From contig CANGHW010000002.1 of the NCBI GenBank assembly GCA_947453695.1, positions 62,001 to 126,000 on the forward strand: 64,000 nucleotides of DNA, read 5' to 3'. Each line of letters begins with the position of its first letter. Position 1 is the first letter of the stretch. The notes below the pieces were generated by a model. It saw only the letters and a list, made by a program, of their open reading frames with translations, was not told where the DNA came from and searched no databases. Shown here in pieces: positions 43,804 to 52,408 of this stretch. This DNA comes from Opitutia bacterium (GTDB lineage: Bacteria > Verrucomicrobiota > Verrucomicrobiia > Opitutales > Opitutaceae). Made by a program: the position numbers and the translations under genes.

Positions 43804-45161
43804 CTCCTCCGACTTCAAGCGAACCGGCACGCTCGCCCTCGGTCACCTCCGCCCCCGCGTGGCCCCTCCGCGTCGTCCGCGTCCTCGCTCTCCTCATTCT
43901 CGCCGCCGCGCTCAGCCTCGTCCTCGGCCTCGCCCTCTTTTCCTCCTCGCCGACCTTCCACAGCATGTTCGGCGCGCTCCTTGAGGGAAACACTCAGGTC
44001 GAGGGCGCCCTCACCGCCGCCCTCCTTACCCTCGGTCTCGTCACCCTCGTCACGAGTTCGGTCCTTCTGCTCTCGTGGCGCCTGAAGCTGCGTTCGTGGT
44101 GGTGGATTGGCGGCGGCTACCTCGCCCTCGCCCCGATCTTTTTCTACCTCGCCACCGACGATCCTTCTATCCGCTACCCCATCAGGCTCGAAGAAATTTC
44201 CCCGGCCTTTCCCGGCGCGGAAAAAGGCTACGAGGTTCTAATGCGCTACGGAAAACTGCATCCGCTCGGCCAAACCTTCGTGCACCCGCCATCCGTCCTC
44301 GCCGGCAAGTCCGCCCTCGAACCTGGCCTGTGGCGCGAGACGATTTTGCAGAACCGTGCCGTGTTCGAGTTCCGCTGGAAGGAGATCGCGCCTGTGCGCA
44401 CGTGGTGGACCGAGGTCAACACCTTCGACCGCCTGGCGGACCTCGCCCCAGCCGGCCCGGATGCCGAAATTCTCGCTTACGCCCCCTGCCGCGCGATTTC
44501 CCAGATCGGCTGCGCCATCGCGACGCTGCGCGCGCTCGATGGCCACGGCGACGAGGCCATCGACACCCTCATTCCGCTCATCGAAGTGGCGCGCAAACTT
44601 CAGCCGTCCGGGCGCACACTCGTCCGCCTCATGATCGGCGTGGTCATCGAGCGCATGGCGTTGGAGACAGCCTCCTTCGTCCTCGATACCGCCCCGGTCT
44701 CCGCCGCGGCGCGCGCCCGCCTCGCCGCGGCGGCTCGGCCGGATAATGCTGAGCTCGCCGCGCGCCGTCTGCTCGTCGTCGAATACGCCAACTCTCTCGG
44801 TGGCGTGCGGGACATGCCAATCTCCGCGATGCTCGCTCTCTCCACCCAACACCCCTGGCTTGGCCGGTTTGCGGACCTCCTCAGTCCGTTCCTCTACAAC
44901 CCCCGCGCCAGCTACAATCTCTACGGCGAACTCTACACCGACCTCCAGGAAATGCTCGCCCGCCGCGACGTCGCCAAGATGTCGGCACGCGAGCAGCAAT
45001 TCTGGCAGGCGCACCCGCCGCAGTTCAAAAACTTCCTCGGCACGCTCATCATGCGCATGGCAATCCCCGCCTACACCAAAGTCGGCGAGAGCTACTGGAA
45101 GACCCACGACATCCGCACTAAGGTCCACGCGCGCGCTCTCGCCTCACCCTCCGCCCCATGA
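43800..45161 (+). CDS. Membrane protein of unknown family, paralog C
   Basis: 453 residues from ATG 43800. Same architecture: TM1 VVRVLALLILAAALSLVLGL, TM2 ALLTLGLVTLVTSSVLLL, then LKLRSWWWIGGGYLALAPIF, and the soluble domain with AEKGYEVLMRYGKLHPLGQT, TEVNTFDRLADLAP, GHGDEAIDTLIPLIEVARKL, LLSPFLYNPRASYNLYGE, QFKNFLG, SYWKTHDIR. It is nearer to A than B in the RLMIGVVIERMA region. It is followed in 47 bp by the hybrid kinase gene. Confidence 0.8.
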   Translation: MTPPTSSEPARSPSVTSAPAWPLRVVRVLALLILAAALSLVLGLALFSSSPTFHSMFGALLEGNTQVEGALTAALLTLGLVTLVTSSVLLLSWRLKLRSWWWIGGGYLALAPIFFYLATDDPSIRYPIRLEEISPAFPGAEKGYEVLMRYGKLHPLGQTFVHPPSVLAGKSALEPGLWRETILQNRAVFEFRWKEIAPVRTWWTEVNTFDRLADLAPAGPDAEILAYAPCRAISQIGCAIATLRALDGHGDEAIDTLIPLIEVARKLQPSGRTLVRLMIGVVIERMALETASFVLDTAPVSAAARARLAAAARPDNAELAARRLLVVEYANSLGGVRDMPISAMLALSTQHPWLGRFADLLSPFLYNPRASYNLYGELYTDLQEMLARRDVAKMSAREQQFWQAHPPQFKNFLGTLIMRMAIPAYTKVGESYWKTHDIRTKVHARALASPSAP

Positions 45162-45208
45162 TAGCCCTCCCATCGTAAGCTCTCCGCTATCTTCCGCCTC
45201 CCTGCTTC

Positions 45209-47839
45209 GTGCCGACCGAAGAATACTTTCTTTTCCTCCGCTCGCTCGGCTGGCTCGCCGCGCTCACGCTCACTACGCTCCTCCCGGCCCTGTCCAGTCC
45301 GCTGGGTCGCCGCCACACCGCATGGCTCATCGCCTTCTGCGCCCTGCAAGCCCTCACCGAAACCCAAACGTTGATCTTCGCCGCGCCCGACAGCGAGTGG
45401 CGCCTCCCCGCTGCCCTCGTCGGCGCCATGCTCCTCTGGGAATTCGCCCGCCGGATTTGGCACGAGCACGAGCCTCGCCGCCTCCCCGCCGCCCTCCACC
45501 TCCTCCCTTTCGAGGGTCTGCTACTGCTGCTCGCCGTCACCCTCCCGCAGAATTCCACGGCGTGGCCCGCGTGGTTCGTCCCGCTCGGCCTCGCCATCGC
45601 CGCCCTACCCGCCCTCTTCGGTTTCGCCGCCGCTCTCCTGCTCTGGCGCTGCCTGGCCCGTGAAACCAATCTCCGCCGCCGCGCCGCCCTTCGTCTCGCC
45701 GCGCTCGCCCTCGGCCTCTGCACCGTCATCGCCGCCATCCCCGGAATCCCCGCGATCGGTGCCCTCGCTCCATGGTCCGTCGTCGCCGGCTTCGGTGCCG
45801 CCAGCCTGGCGCTCCCCGCTGTCCGCACCCGCGCCGCGCTCGTGCTCGCCAGCGGCCTCATCGTCGTCCCACTCGTCGCGCCCTTCGTCACCACCGCCAG
45901 TGTCCTCCGCGCCGAATCCATCGCCCGCGAGCGTTTCCTCGACCGTGCGCAACGCGCCGCCACCACCTTCGCCCGCCCCCTCTCCTCCGCCGCGCTCGAC
46001 TCTACCGCGCTCCGCTCCGCCCTGATCGAACTCCGCGCCAGCGATCCCGCCCTCCGCGACGCCACGCTCTGGCGCCTCGACGCCGACCGCTTCGTCCCGC
46101 TCGACGCCACTGCCGCGCGCCCTGCCACCACCGACGAAAAATCCGGCGCGACCGCCGGCCGCCGTTTTTTCATCCTCAGTTCCACCGACACTGCGCTCGC
46201 CACCTTCACGGCTCACGCCCCCATCCGCCTCAGCGCGCTCAATACCACCGCTTGGTGGATCGCCCTCGAATATCCCGGCGAACTCTTCTCCGCCCCGCGT
46301 GAATCCGCCCGCCGCGCCGCCCTCGCCCTCCTCGCCGTCGCCGCCCTCTTTTGCGCCCTAGGCTTCGCGGTCGCCTCTCGCCAGGCGCTGGACCACGACC
46401 AACGCCTCCACCTCGAGCGCACCGAATCGGCCAGCCACGCCAAGACCGAGTTCCTCGCCTTTCTCAGCCACGAGATGCGCACCCTGCTGCAGACTATCAT
46501 CGGTCGCACGGAACTCCTTCGCCGCGAAACGCCCGCTGCCACCCGCCACGCCGAGTCCATCGCCACCCAGGGCGTCCACCTGCTCCGCCTCGTCAACGAT
46601 CTCCTCGACCTCGGCACCATCGAGGCCGGTAAACTGAAACTCGCGCCCGCGCCGTTTTCGCTCCGCACACTCGTCGCGTCGCTCGAAGAAACGCACGGCC
46701 CCGTCGCCGCCGCCAAGGGCCTCACGCTCACCGTCGAACTAGCCCCCACCCTCCCCGACGCCCTGCTCGGCGACGAATCCCGCCTCCGCCAAATCATCGG
46801 AAATCTCCTCCACAACGCCGTCAAGTTCACCGCCACCGGCACCGTCACCCTCCGTATCTCGCTTCCTGACGCTCAGCGCTCAGCGCCCAACGCTCAGCTT
46901 CTTGAGTTCGAGATCACGGACACCGGCCCCGGCCTGCCTCCCGAGAAAATCCCCCAACTCTTCTCGGTCTTCACGCGCCTCGACTCCGGCGCGACCTACA
47001 CGCGCGAAGGCACCGGCCTCGGCCTAGCCCTCGTGCGCCGTCTCTGTGACCTGATGGGCGGCACTGTCACCGCCGCCAACCGCCCTACCGGCGGCGCCAC
47101 CTTCACCGTTCACCTCACGTTTCCTCTCGCCGACTCGTCCGTCACGCTCGCCCCCTCCGACGCCCCGCTTTCCGCCGGTGCGCCCACGCGCCGTATCCTA
47201 CTTGCGGAAGATAATACCGCGGCCCGCGAATTTCTCACCGACGCGCTCCACTCCCTCCGCTACTCCGTCACCGCCGTCGCCGACGGCCAGGCCGCTCTCG
47301 CCGCCGCCCGCGCCGAATCATTTCCCGCCGCAGTCCTCGATATCAATCTCCCGCTCCTCGACGGCATCGCCCTGGCCCGCCTGCTCCGCACCGAGCAGCC
47401 CTCGCTCCGCCTCGTCGGCTGCTCCGCCGAAGCCGCCGCCGAAACCCGCGCAGCCGCGCTCGCCGCCGGCATGGATGCCTACCTCGCGAAACCTGTTTCC
47501 CTCGACGAACTCGCGCGCGCCCTCGCCCCCACCGAGTCCGCCCCGGCCAACGCCGGCGACATTTTCTCCCGCCTCCATTCGCCCGCTACACTCGCCCGGG
47601 CGCGCGACACGCTCCGCATTGAGTGGCCGCGCCTCCGGGCCGATACCTCCGCGGCTCTAGCCGGCGGCGACCACGCGGCCGCACATCGCCTCGCCCACTA
47701 TCTCCGCACCACCGCCTTGCTCGTGGGCGACGCCACCCTGGCCGATCTCTGCACCACACTCGCTCGCTCGGCCTCCGCCGCCACACCCGACGACGCGCTC
47801 GCCTGCCTCGCCGACATCAGCGCTCACCTCCGGAGCTAA
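45209..47839 (+). CDS. Membrane hybrid histidine kinase with receiver and Hpt domains
   Basis: 876 residues from GTG 45209. Residues 1-220 hold about seven hydrophobic helices. A ~130-residue domain (about 225-355), an extra helix (ALALLAVAALFCALGFAVAS) and HisKA with H-box FLSHEMRTLLQTIIGRTELL follow (Leu replaces the usual Pro after HEMRT). The ATPase has GNLLHNAVKFT, ITDTGPGLP and GTGLGLALVRRL. Receiver: LLAEDNTAAREF, phospho-Asp in AAVLDINLPLLDG, Lys in YLAKPVSLDE. The end is Hpt-like (RLAHYLRTTALLVGD). A heptamer repeat array (46870-46897) encodes a loop inserted in the ATPase domain. It closes the regulator-paralog run, so it probably signals for that system. Confidence 0.9.
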   Translation: MPTEEYFLFLRSLGWLAALTLTTLLPALSSPLGRRHTAWLIAFCALQALTETQTLIFAAPDSEWRLPAALVGAMLLWEFARRIWHEHEPRRLPAALHLLPFEGLLLLLAVTLPQNSTAWPAWFVPLGLAIAALPALFGFAAALLLWRCLARETNLRRRAALRLAALALGLCTVIAAIPGIPAIGALAPWSVVAGFGAASLALPAVRTRAALVLASGLIVVPLVAPFVTTASVLRAESIARERFLDRAQRAATTFARPLSSAALDSTALRSALIELRASDPALRDATLWRLDADRFVPLDATAARPATTDEKSGATAGRRFFILSSTDTALATFTAHAPIRLSALNTTAWWIALEYPGELFSAPRESARRAALALLAVAALFCALGFAVASRQALDHDQRLHLERTESASHAKTEFLAFLSHEMRTLLQTIIGRTELLRRETPAATRHAESIATQGVHLLRLVNDLLDLGTIEAGKLKLAPAPFSLRTLVASLEETHGPVAAAKGLTLTVELAPTLPDALLGDESRLRQIIGNLLHNAVKFTATGTVTLRISLPDAQRSAPNAQLLEFEITDTGPGLPPEKIPQLFSVFTRLDSGATYTREGTGLGLALVRRLCDLMGGTVTAANRPTGGATFTVHLTFPLADSSVTLAPSDAPLSAGAPTRRILLAEDNTAAREFLTDALHSLRYSVTAVADGQAALAAARAESFPAAVLDINLPLLDGIALARLLRTEQPSLRLVGCSAEAAAETRAAALAAGMDAYLAKPVSLDELARALAPTESAPANAGDIFSRLHSPATLARARDTLRIEWPRLRADTSAALAGGDHAAAHRLAHYLRTTALLVGDATLADLCTTLARSASAATPDDALACLADISAHLRS
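46870..46897 (+). repeat. Heptamer array inside the kinase coding sequence
   Basis: Four 7-bp units, CGCTCAG, CGCTCAG, CGCCCAA, CGCTCAG, encode part of the loop DAQRSAPNAQLLE between two strands of the ATPase domain. The unit resembles the intergenic CGTTnnn array at 40753-40790. Confidence 0.65.
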
Positions 47840-47899
47840 CCTCCGCCAATCCGCCCCGGCGTTTGCAACGCGGTCGCTCTCGCGCACCGTCCGTCGCAC

Positions 47900-48364
47900 A
47901 TGATCCGCCACCTTCATCGCGAACAATTCGTCCCCGGCGACCCAGCCCGCATCTGGGAGTTTTTCAGCGCTCCGCATAACCTCGATACCATCACTCCGTC
48001 CGACCTGCGCTTTCGCATCATCGGCGACGTCGCCCCGCGCATGTATCCGGGCCAGATGATCGAGTATCGCATCGGCATCCTGCCCGGCGTGTGGACTCGT
48101 TGGCTCACCGAGATCACGCACGTCCGCGAAGGTGAATTCTTCGTCGATGAACAACGCATCGGCCCCTACCGCCTCTGGCATCACGAGCACCACTTTCGCC
48201 CCGCCGCGGGCGGCCTGCACATGACCGACCACATCACCTACGACGTCGGCTGGGGCCCGCTCGGTGATCTCATTGAGCTCCTGTGGATTCGCCGTCAGCT
48301 CGCGTGGGTCTTCGATTTTCGCCGCGAGAAGATCGCCTCGCTCTTCCCGGCCACCGCCCGGTAG
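47900..48364 (+). CDS. SRPBCC-superfamily protein
   Basis: 154 residues. Starts HLHREQFVPGDPARIWEFFSAPHNLDTITP, the SRPBCC/START-like opening (xFPxxxxxVWxFFxxPxNLxxITP), then PGQMIEYRIGILPGVWTRWLTEITHV, GPYRLWHHEHHF and HMTDHITYDVGWGPLGDLIE, then RREKIASLF. This matches ligand-binding SRPBCC proteins annotated as cell-division-inhibitor-like or epimerase-associated. A hydrophobic ligand pocket is likely; the ligand is unknown. Stands alone after the kinase; a weak hairpin with a T-run follows at ~48361. Confidence 0.85.
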   Translation: MIRHLHREQFVPGDPARIWEFFSAPHNLDTITPSDLRFRIIGDVAPRMYPGQMIEYRIGILPGVWTRWLTEITHVREGEFFVDEQRIGPYRLWHHEHHFRPAAGGLHMTDHITYDVGWGPLGDLIELLWIRRQLAWVFDFRREKIASLFPATAR

Positions 48365-48500
48365 CCGGCCGTCCGCTACGTTTTTCCCCCGCTTCGTCCC
48401 AGAAGCGTCGGCACGCGGAGTCCCGCGGGTAGAACTGAGCCCAGATGAAACGCCACTCCGGCGACCTCATCGCTCCATTCACCTCCGAAAAAACTCCGTC

Positions 48501-48929
48501 ATGAAAAACATCCTCTCCTCCTTCGCTCTTCGCGTCGCCCTCCTGTTCGTCGCGCTCGCTGCCGTCTCCGCCCACACCGCCTCCGCGCAGACCCGCACCC
48601 GCGGCAACCGCCCGGTCATTATGCTGCCGCCGTTCGTGGTGAGCGAAGACCCCTTCACGCCGCCGACCCTCAACTCCGACGGCACCCTCACGCTCCCTGA
48701 CGGCACCGTCATCACGCCGCCCGTCCGCAATTCCGATGGCAGCATCACCTTGCCCGACGGCACCGTCCACGTCCTGCCCCGCCCCGACTCCGACGGATCG
48801 ATCGTCCTTCCCGATGGCACGACCCTCACGCCCAATGAAGACGGCACCTTCACCCTGCCCGATGGCACCGTGGTCGACCGCGCGCAACTCGAGGCCCGCC
48901 GCGGCACCCGGCCCAACTCCGGCAGCTGA
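48501..48929 (+). CDS. Secreted protein with repeated LPDGT units
   Basis: 142 residues with a signal peptide (ALRVALLFVALAAVSAHTASA). The mature protein starts with IMLPPFVVSEDPF, a motif that in this lineage I associate with the segment just before TonB-dependent-receptor plugs. About four units follow: SDGTLTLPDGTVI, SDGSITLPDGTVH, SDGSIVLPDGTTL, EDGTFTLPDGTVV, likely a small beta-solenoid or hairpin series. No cysteines. Function unknown. Confidence 0.7.
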   Translation: MKNILSSFALRVALLFVALAAVSAHTASAQTRTRGNRPVIMLPPFVVSEDPFTPPTLNSDGTLTLPDGTVITPPVRNSDGSITLPDGTVHVLPRPDSDGSIVLPDGTTLTPNEDGTFTLPDGTVVDRAQLEARRGTRPNSGS

Positions 48930-48983
48930 GCCGCTTCACGTCCGCTGAAAATTTGTGTGGTCAGTGTGGTAACTCAATAAACG

Positions 48984-49017
48984 CGCGGCGCCGGTGAACT
49001 TTTTCGCCGGTGCCGCG
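48984..49017. terminator. 14-bp-stem hairpin before the LytS-type gene
   Basis: Arms 48984-48997 and 49004-49017 pair over 14 bp, with two G-U wobbles, around a loop rich in U (ACTTTT). It lies 55 bp after the repeat-protein stop and 63 bp before the next start. Terminator or leader structure. Confidence 0.55.
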
Positions 49018-49079
49018 TCCGTCTTTCCCGCCCCTCCTCCCGCCTCGACCTCGACTCTACCCCGCGTTTCCCTCGCACC

Positions 49080-50528
49080 GTGTCCGACGAGTCCGCTTCT
49101 CTCCCCCTGTCTGATGAGCCCACCAGCCGGGCCGGCCGCCCGCTCGCGCTCTTCGCGCTGCAGGCCGCGCTCTGGACCGCGCTGACGTTTGCGTTTGCCG
49201 CGCTGCTGGTCCTGGTGAGCCCGATCAGCTGGTCCGAGGCACTCGGCGTCTCGGCGATTAACTGGATACCCTGGGTCGCGCTCACGCCGATCATCTTCTG
49301 GCTGGCCCGTCGCTTCCCGCTCGAGCGTGGGCGGCTCCTGCGCAGCGTGCCGGCCCATCTAGTGGCCGCCATCCTCTGCACGGCGATTTCCCTCACCGTG
49401 ACGACGATGGCCTTTTCCTCCGTCTCCCTGCCCAACGGCGGACGCGCCAACTTTGGCCGCGGCGGTCCCGGCGGACCGGGGGGATTCAACCGCGAGGGAC
49501 GTCGCCCGCCCGAATGGCGCCAGCGCAGCGAGCCCGGCGGTCCCACATTGCGCCCAATGCCCCCGTTCGACGAGGCTCGCGGCAGTGAAATGCGCCCGAT
49601 GCCCGGCGCACGCAGCGGTGAATTCCGCGACGGCTTCCGCGGTGAGTTCCGCGGGGAATTTCGCGGCGAGCCCCGTGTCCCCGGTCCCTTTGCCAAAGGC
49701 GGCATGAAGAGTGGGTTCGCCCGCGGCGAGTCTCCGCCGCCCGACACCTGGCGCACTACTTTTTTCACCTACATCGGCCCGCTCGCCCTCCGGGGTAATT
49801 TCGACCTCGCGATCTTCCTGATCGTGATGAGCGCCGCCCACGCCCTGTCCTACTATCGCCGCGCCCAGGAGCGCGGACGCCAGGCGCTCAAACTCGCCGC
49901 CGGTCTCAATCAGGCCCGCCTCGATGCGCTGCGTCTCCAGCTCCAACCGCACTTCCTCTTCAACACCCTCAACGCCATCTCGACGCTGGTGCATCGCGAT
50001 CCCAATGCCGCGGACGAACTCATCGGCGATCTGAGCGATTTGCTCCGCGCTTCGCTCGAGAACAAGGACCACGAGGTCCCGCTCGCGCGCGAAATCGAAC
50101 TCCTCGACCGCTACCTCGCCATCGAGCAAACCCGCCTCGGCGACCGCCTCCGCGTCGTGCGCAGCATCGACTCCACCGCCTCAGCCGGACTGGTGCCCAC
50201 CTTTCTTTTGCAACCGATCGCAGAAAACGCGGTGCGCCACGGCCTCGAACCTCGCCGCACTCCCGGCACGCTCACCATCACCGCCCGCCGCGAAGGCGAT
50301 ACTCTCCACCTCTCCGTCGCCGACGATGGCGTGGGGCTCGGCACCATCAATCCCGGCACGGCCCGCCATGGCATCGGCCTGAAAAACTCCGAGGAACGCC
50401 TGCGCGCCCTCCACGGCGATGGCGCCCGCCTCACCCTCGTCACGCCGCCTGATGGCGGCGTGCGCGTGGAAGTCATCTTGCCCTTTATCACCGAGCGCCG
50501 TGTCGTCGGCGCAGCCGCTCCCGCATGA
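49080..50528 (+). CDS. LytS/YehU-type sensor histidine kinase with Gly/Arg-rich insert
   Basis: 482 residues from GTG 49080. Four hydrophobic segments: about 25-48 and 60-75, one at about 95-112, and one (NFDLAIFLIVMSAAHAL) after a long disordered insert of about 120 residues rich in Gly, Arg, Pro and Glu, with a short repeat (GEFRDGFRGEFRGEFRGE). His_kinase domain: LQLQPHFLFNTLNAISTLV (phospho-His) and AIEQTRLGDRLRV, then ATPase PIAENAVRHGLEP and GIGLKNSEERL. The insert lies between TM3 and TM4. It couples to the LytTR regulator through an ATGA overlap. Confidence 0.92.
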   Translation: MSDESASLPLSDEPTSRAGRPLALFALQAALWTALTFAFAALLVLVSPISWSEALGVSAINWIPWVALTPIIFWLARRFPLERGRLLRSVPAHLVAAILCTAISLTVTTMAFSSVSLPNGGRANFGRGGPGGPGGFNREGRRPPEWRQRSEPGGPTLRPMPPFDEARGSEMRPMPGARSGEFRDGFRGEFRGEFRGEPRVPGPFAKGGMKSGFARGESPPPDTWRTTFFTYIGPLALRGNFDLAIFLIVMSAAHALSYYRRAQERGRQALKLAAGLNQARLDALRLQLQPHFLFNTLNAISTLVHRDPNAADELIGDLSDLLRASLENKDHEVPLAREIELLDRYLAIEQTRLGDRLRVVRSIDSTASAGLVPTFLLQPIAENAVRHGLEPRRTPGTLTITARREGDTLHLSVADDGVGLGTINPGTARHGIGLKNSEERLRALHGDGARLTLVTPPDGGVRVEVILPFITERRVVGAAAPA

Positions 50529-51325
50529 AACTCACCGCGTTGATCGTCGACGACGAACCGCTCGCCCGCGAGCGCATCCGCACGCTGCTCGCCACCGAGG
50601 CTGACATCGAGCTCATTGGAGAGTGCGCCGATGGCCGCGACGCGGTCACTGCCATCAAGGAGCGTCTGCCCGACATCCTTTTCATCGATGTCCAGATGCC
50701 CGAGCTCAATGGGTTCGGCGTCCTGCGCGAACTGGAGAAGAAGCCCCCGGTCGTGATCTTCGTGACCGCGTTCGACGAGCACGCCGTCAACGCCTTCGAA
50801 TTCCACGCTCTCGACTACCTCCTCAAGCCGTTCAAACCCGCCCGCTTCCGTGCCTCCGTCCAACGGGCGCGTGAACAGCTGGCCAAGCCGGAGAAATCAG
50901 CCGACGACGCGACCGCGCGCCTGCTCGCCCTCTTGGAATCGCGCGCCAAGGACTCCGCCCCACCCGCGAGCCCGCCCGCCGCCGAGCCGCCCGCGCACAT
51001 CACCCGCTTCTCGGTCCGCGATCGGGACCGCACGCGCTTCGTCAAGGTCACCGACGTCGACTGGATCGAGGCTTCCGGCAACTACGTCGTGATCCACGCC
51101 GGTAAGGAAAACTTTGTCCTGCGGGAAACGCTCGCCGCCGTGGAAGCGCAGGTTTCGCCCAAGGAATTCTTCCGCACCAACCGCTCGTCCCTCGCGCGCC
51201 TTGATCGCATTCGTGAGGTCGAGCCGGCCTTCAACGATGAGCACATTGTCGTCCTCACCACCGGTGCCCGGCTTCCCCTTACCCGTGGGGTGCGTGAACT
51301 TCAGGAACGCCTGAAGTTTGCCTGA
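50525..51325 (+). CDS. LytTR-family response regulator
   Basis: 266 residues; start overlaps the kinase stop (ATGA). Receiver: ALIVDDEPLARERIRTLL, phospho-Asp in ILFIDVQMPELNGFGV, FVTAFDEHAVNAFEFHALDYLLKPFKPARF. After a Pro-rich linker comes LytTR DNA binding: FVKVTDVDWIEASGNYVVIH, FFRTNRSSLARLDRI and LPLTRGVRELQERL. Together with the kinase this is a complete LytS/LytR-type pair. The target genes are unknown. Confidence 0.95.
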   Translation: MKLTALIVDDEPLARERIRTLLATEADIELIGECADGRDAVTAIKERLPDILFIDVQMPELNGFGVLRELEKKPPVVIFVTAFDEHAVNAFEFHALDYLLKPFKPARFRASVQRAREQLAKPEKSADDATARLLALLESRAKDSAPPASPPAAEPPAHITRFSVRDRDRTRFVKVTDVDWIEASGNYVVIHAGKENFVLRETLAAVEAQVSPKEFFRTNRSSLARLDRIREVEPAFNDEHIVVLTTGARLPLTRGVRELQERLKFA

Positions 51326-51360
51326 AAAGGAGAGCGGACTTCAGCCGCCCTCGTCCACCC

Positions 51361-52359
51361 TCACTCCCCGCCCGTGCCTCGGCCGGCGCCGCCACTGGCG
51401 CGCATGAGGGCCTGCACTTGCTGCTGTGCCTGCTGGAGCTGCTGGATCTGCGTGAGTGCCTGGAGCTGGTTCGCGGTCAAGACGGACTGCGCCTGGGCCA
51501 CCGCCGCCGTCGTGACAATCGCGGTGCCGCCCGTGCCGCCCACCGCACCACCGCCGCCCGGAGGTCCACCCCGCCCACCGCCTTCGCCTGGGCCGCCCAC
51601 CGTCACCGCACCGGTCGTCGGCGCCGTGGTGGCGATCACCTGCACGAGTTGTTCAGCCTGGGCTGCCGTGAGCGGTTCGCTGGTGTAGCTAAGGCTCTGT
51701 TGGAGTTGGCTCACGACGTTCCGCTGCGGCTGCGTCGCTTGATATTGGTCGTATTGCGTGTAGGCCGAGTCTCCGAGGGCGGCTTTGATCGCGCTGTTGG
51801 TCTCGGCCTGAGTGGCGGCGATAAGCTTCTTGAAGCCCTCGGGATCGCTCCGCGGATCGATCCCCTGTTCGCGGGCGGCGCGCATCGTGTCCATCATCGT
51901 CGCCTCCTTTTCGGCGAGCAGGTCCTTGAGCGTCGCGAGCTTTTCCGGGCTGAGATTGAGCGATTTGAAGAGCGGAGCGAAACGCACGTCGAGCGCGGCT
52001 TTCTGTTGGAGGGCGGCGAGTCGCTGCATCTCCGGCCGATCCATCGCGGCCTGCATCGCATCACGACCGCCGCGCGGTCCGCGGCCGCGCTCGGGTGCGC
52101 CATCCGCCGTCGGTTGCTCTTTGGCCGCAACCTCGGTCACGCCTTCGCGCAACGCGGCACGACCGGCGACCAAGGCTTCGAGTTCGCGCCGACGGCGCTC
52201 CGATTCAGCCAATTGCCGGCGCAGATCCGCTTCGGAATCGCCCCCCACGACCGCCGCTTCGAGTTGCGCGGCTTTCCAGAACGATTTCCACGCCACGATA
52301 CTTGAGCCGACCGAGAGCAACGTGAGCCCGGCCAGCAGGATGTTTTTGGAGGATTTCAT
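51361..52359 (-). CDS. Membrane-anchored, Gln/Gly-rich protein paired with an ECF sigma factor
   Basis: 332 residues from ATG 52359. One N-terminal hydrophobic segment (NILLAGLTLLSVGSSIVAW) as anchor or signal. Then a charged helix (LRRQLAESERRRRELEALVA), a Pro/Gly/Arg-rich linker, a helical domain (LFKSLNLSPEKLATLKDLLAEKEATMMD, RSDPEGFKKLIAATQAE, LGDSAYTQYDQYQATQPQ) and a Gly-rich stretch, ending in a Gln-rich helix. The middle resembles Spy/LTXXQ-type periplasmic proteins in style. It lies 49 bp after the ECF sigma gene and could be its regulator in place of a zinc-finger anti-sigma factor (inference). Confidence 0.65.
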   Translation of the reverse strand: MKSSKNILLAGLTLLSVGSSIVAWKSFWKAAQLEAAVVGGDSEADLRRQLAESERRRRELEALVAGRAALREGVTEVAAKEQPTADGAPERGRGPRGGRDAMQAAMDRPEMQRLAALQQKAALDVRFAPLFKSLNLSPEKLATLKDLLAEKEATMMDTMRAAREQGIDPRSDPEGFKKLIAATQAETNSAIKAALGDSAYTQYDQYQATQPQRNVVSQLQQSLSYTSEPLTAAQAEQLVQVIATTAPTTGAVTVGGPGEGGGRGGPPGGGGAVGGTGGTAIVTTAAVAQAQSVLTANQLQALTQIQQLQQAQQQVQALMRASGGAGRGTGGE

Positions 52360-52408
52360 GGCGGGTGATGGACTGAGATTAATGAAAGGGCAAAATTCCG
52401 GGGGCGAA

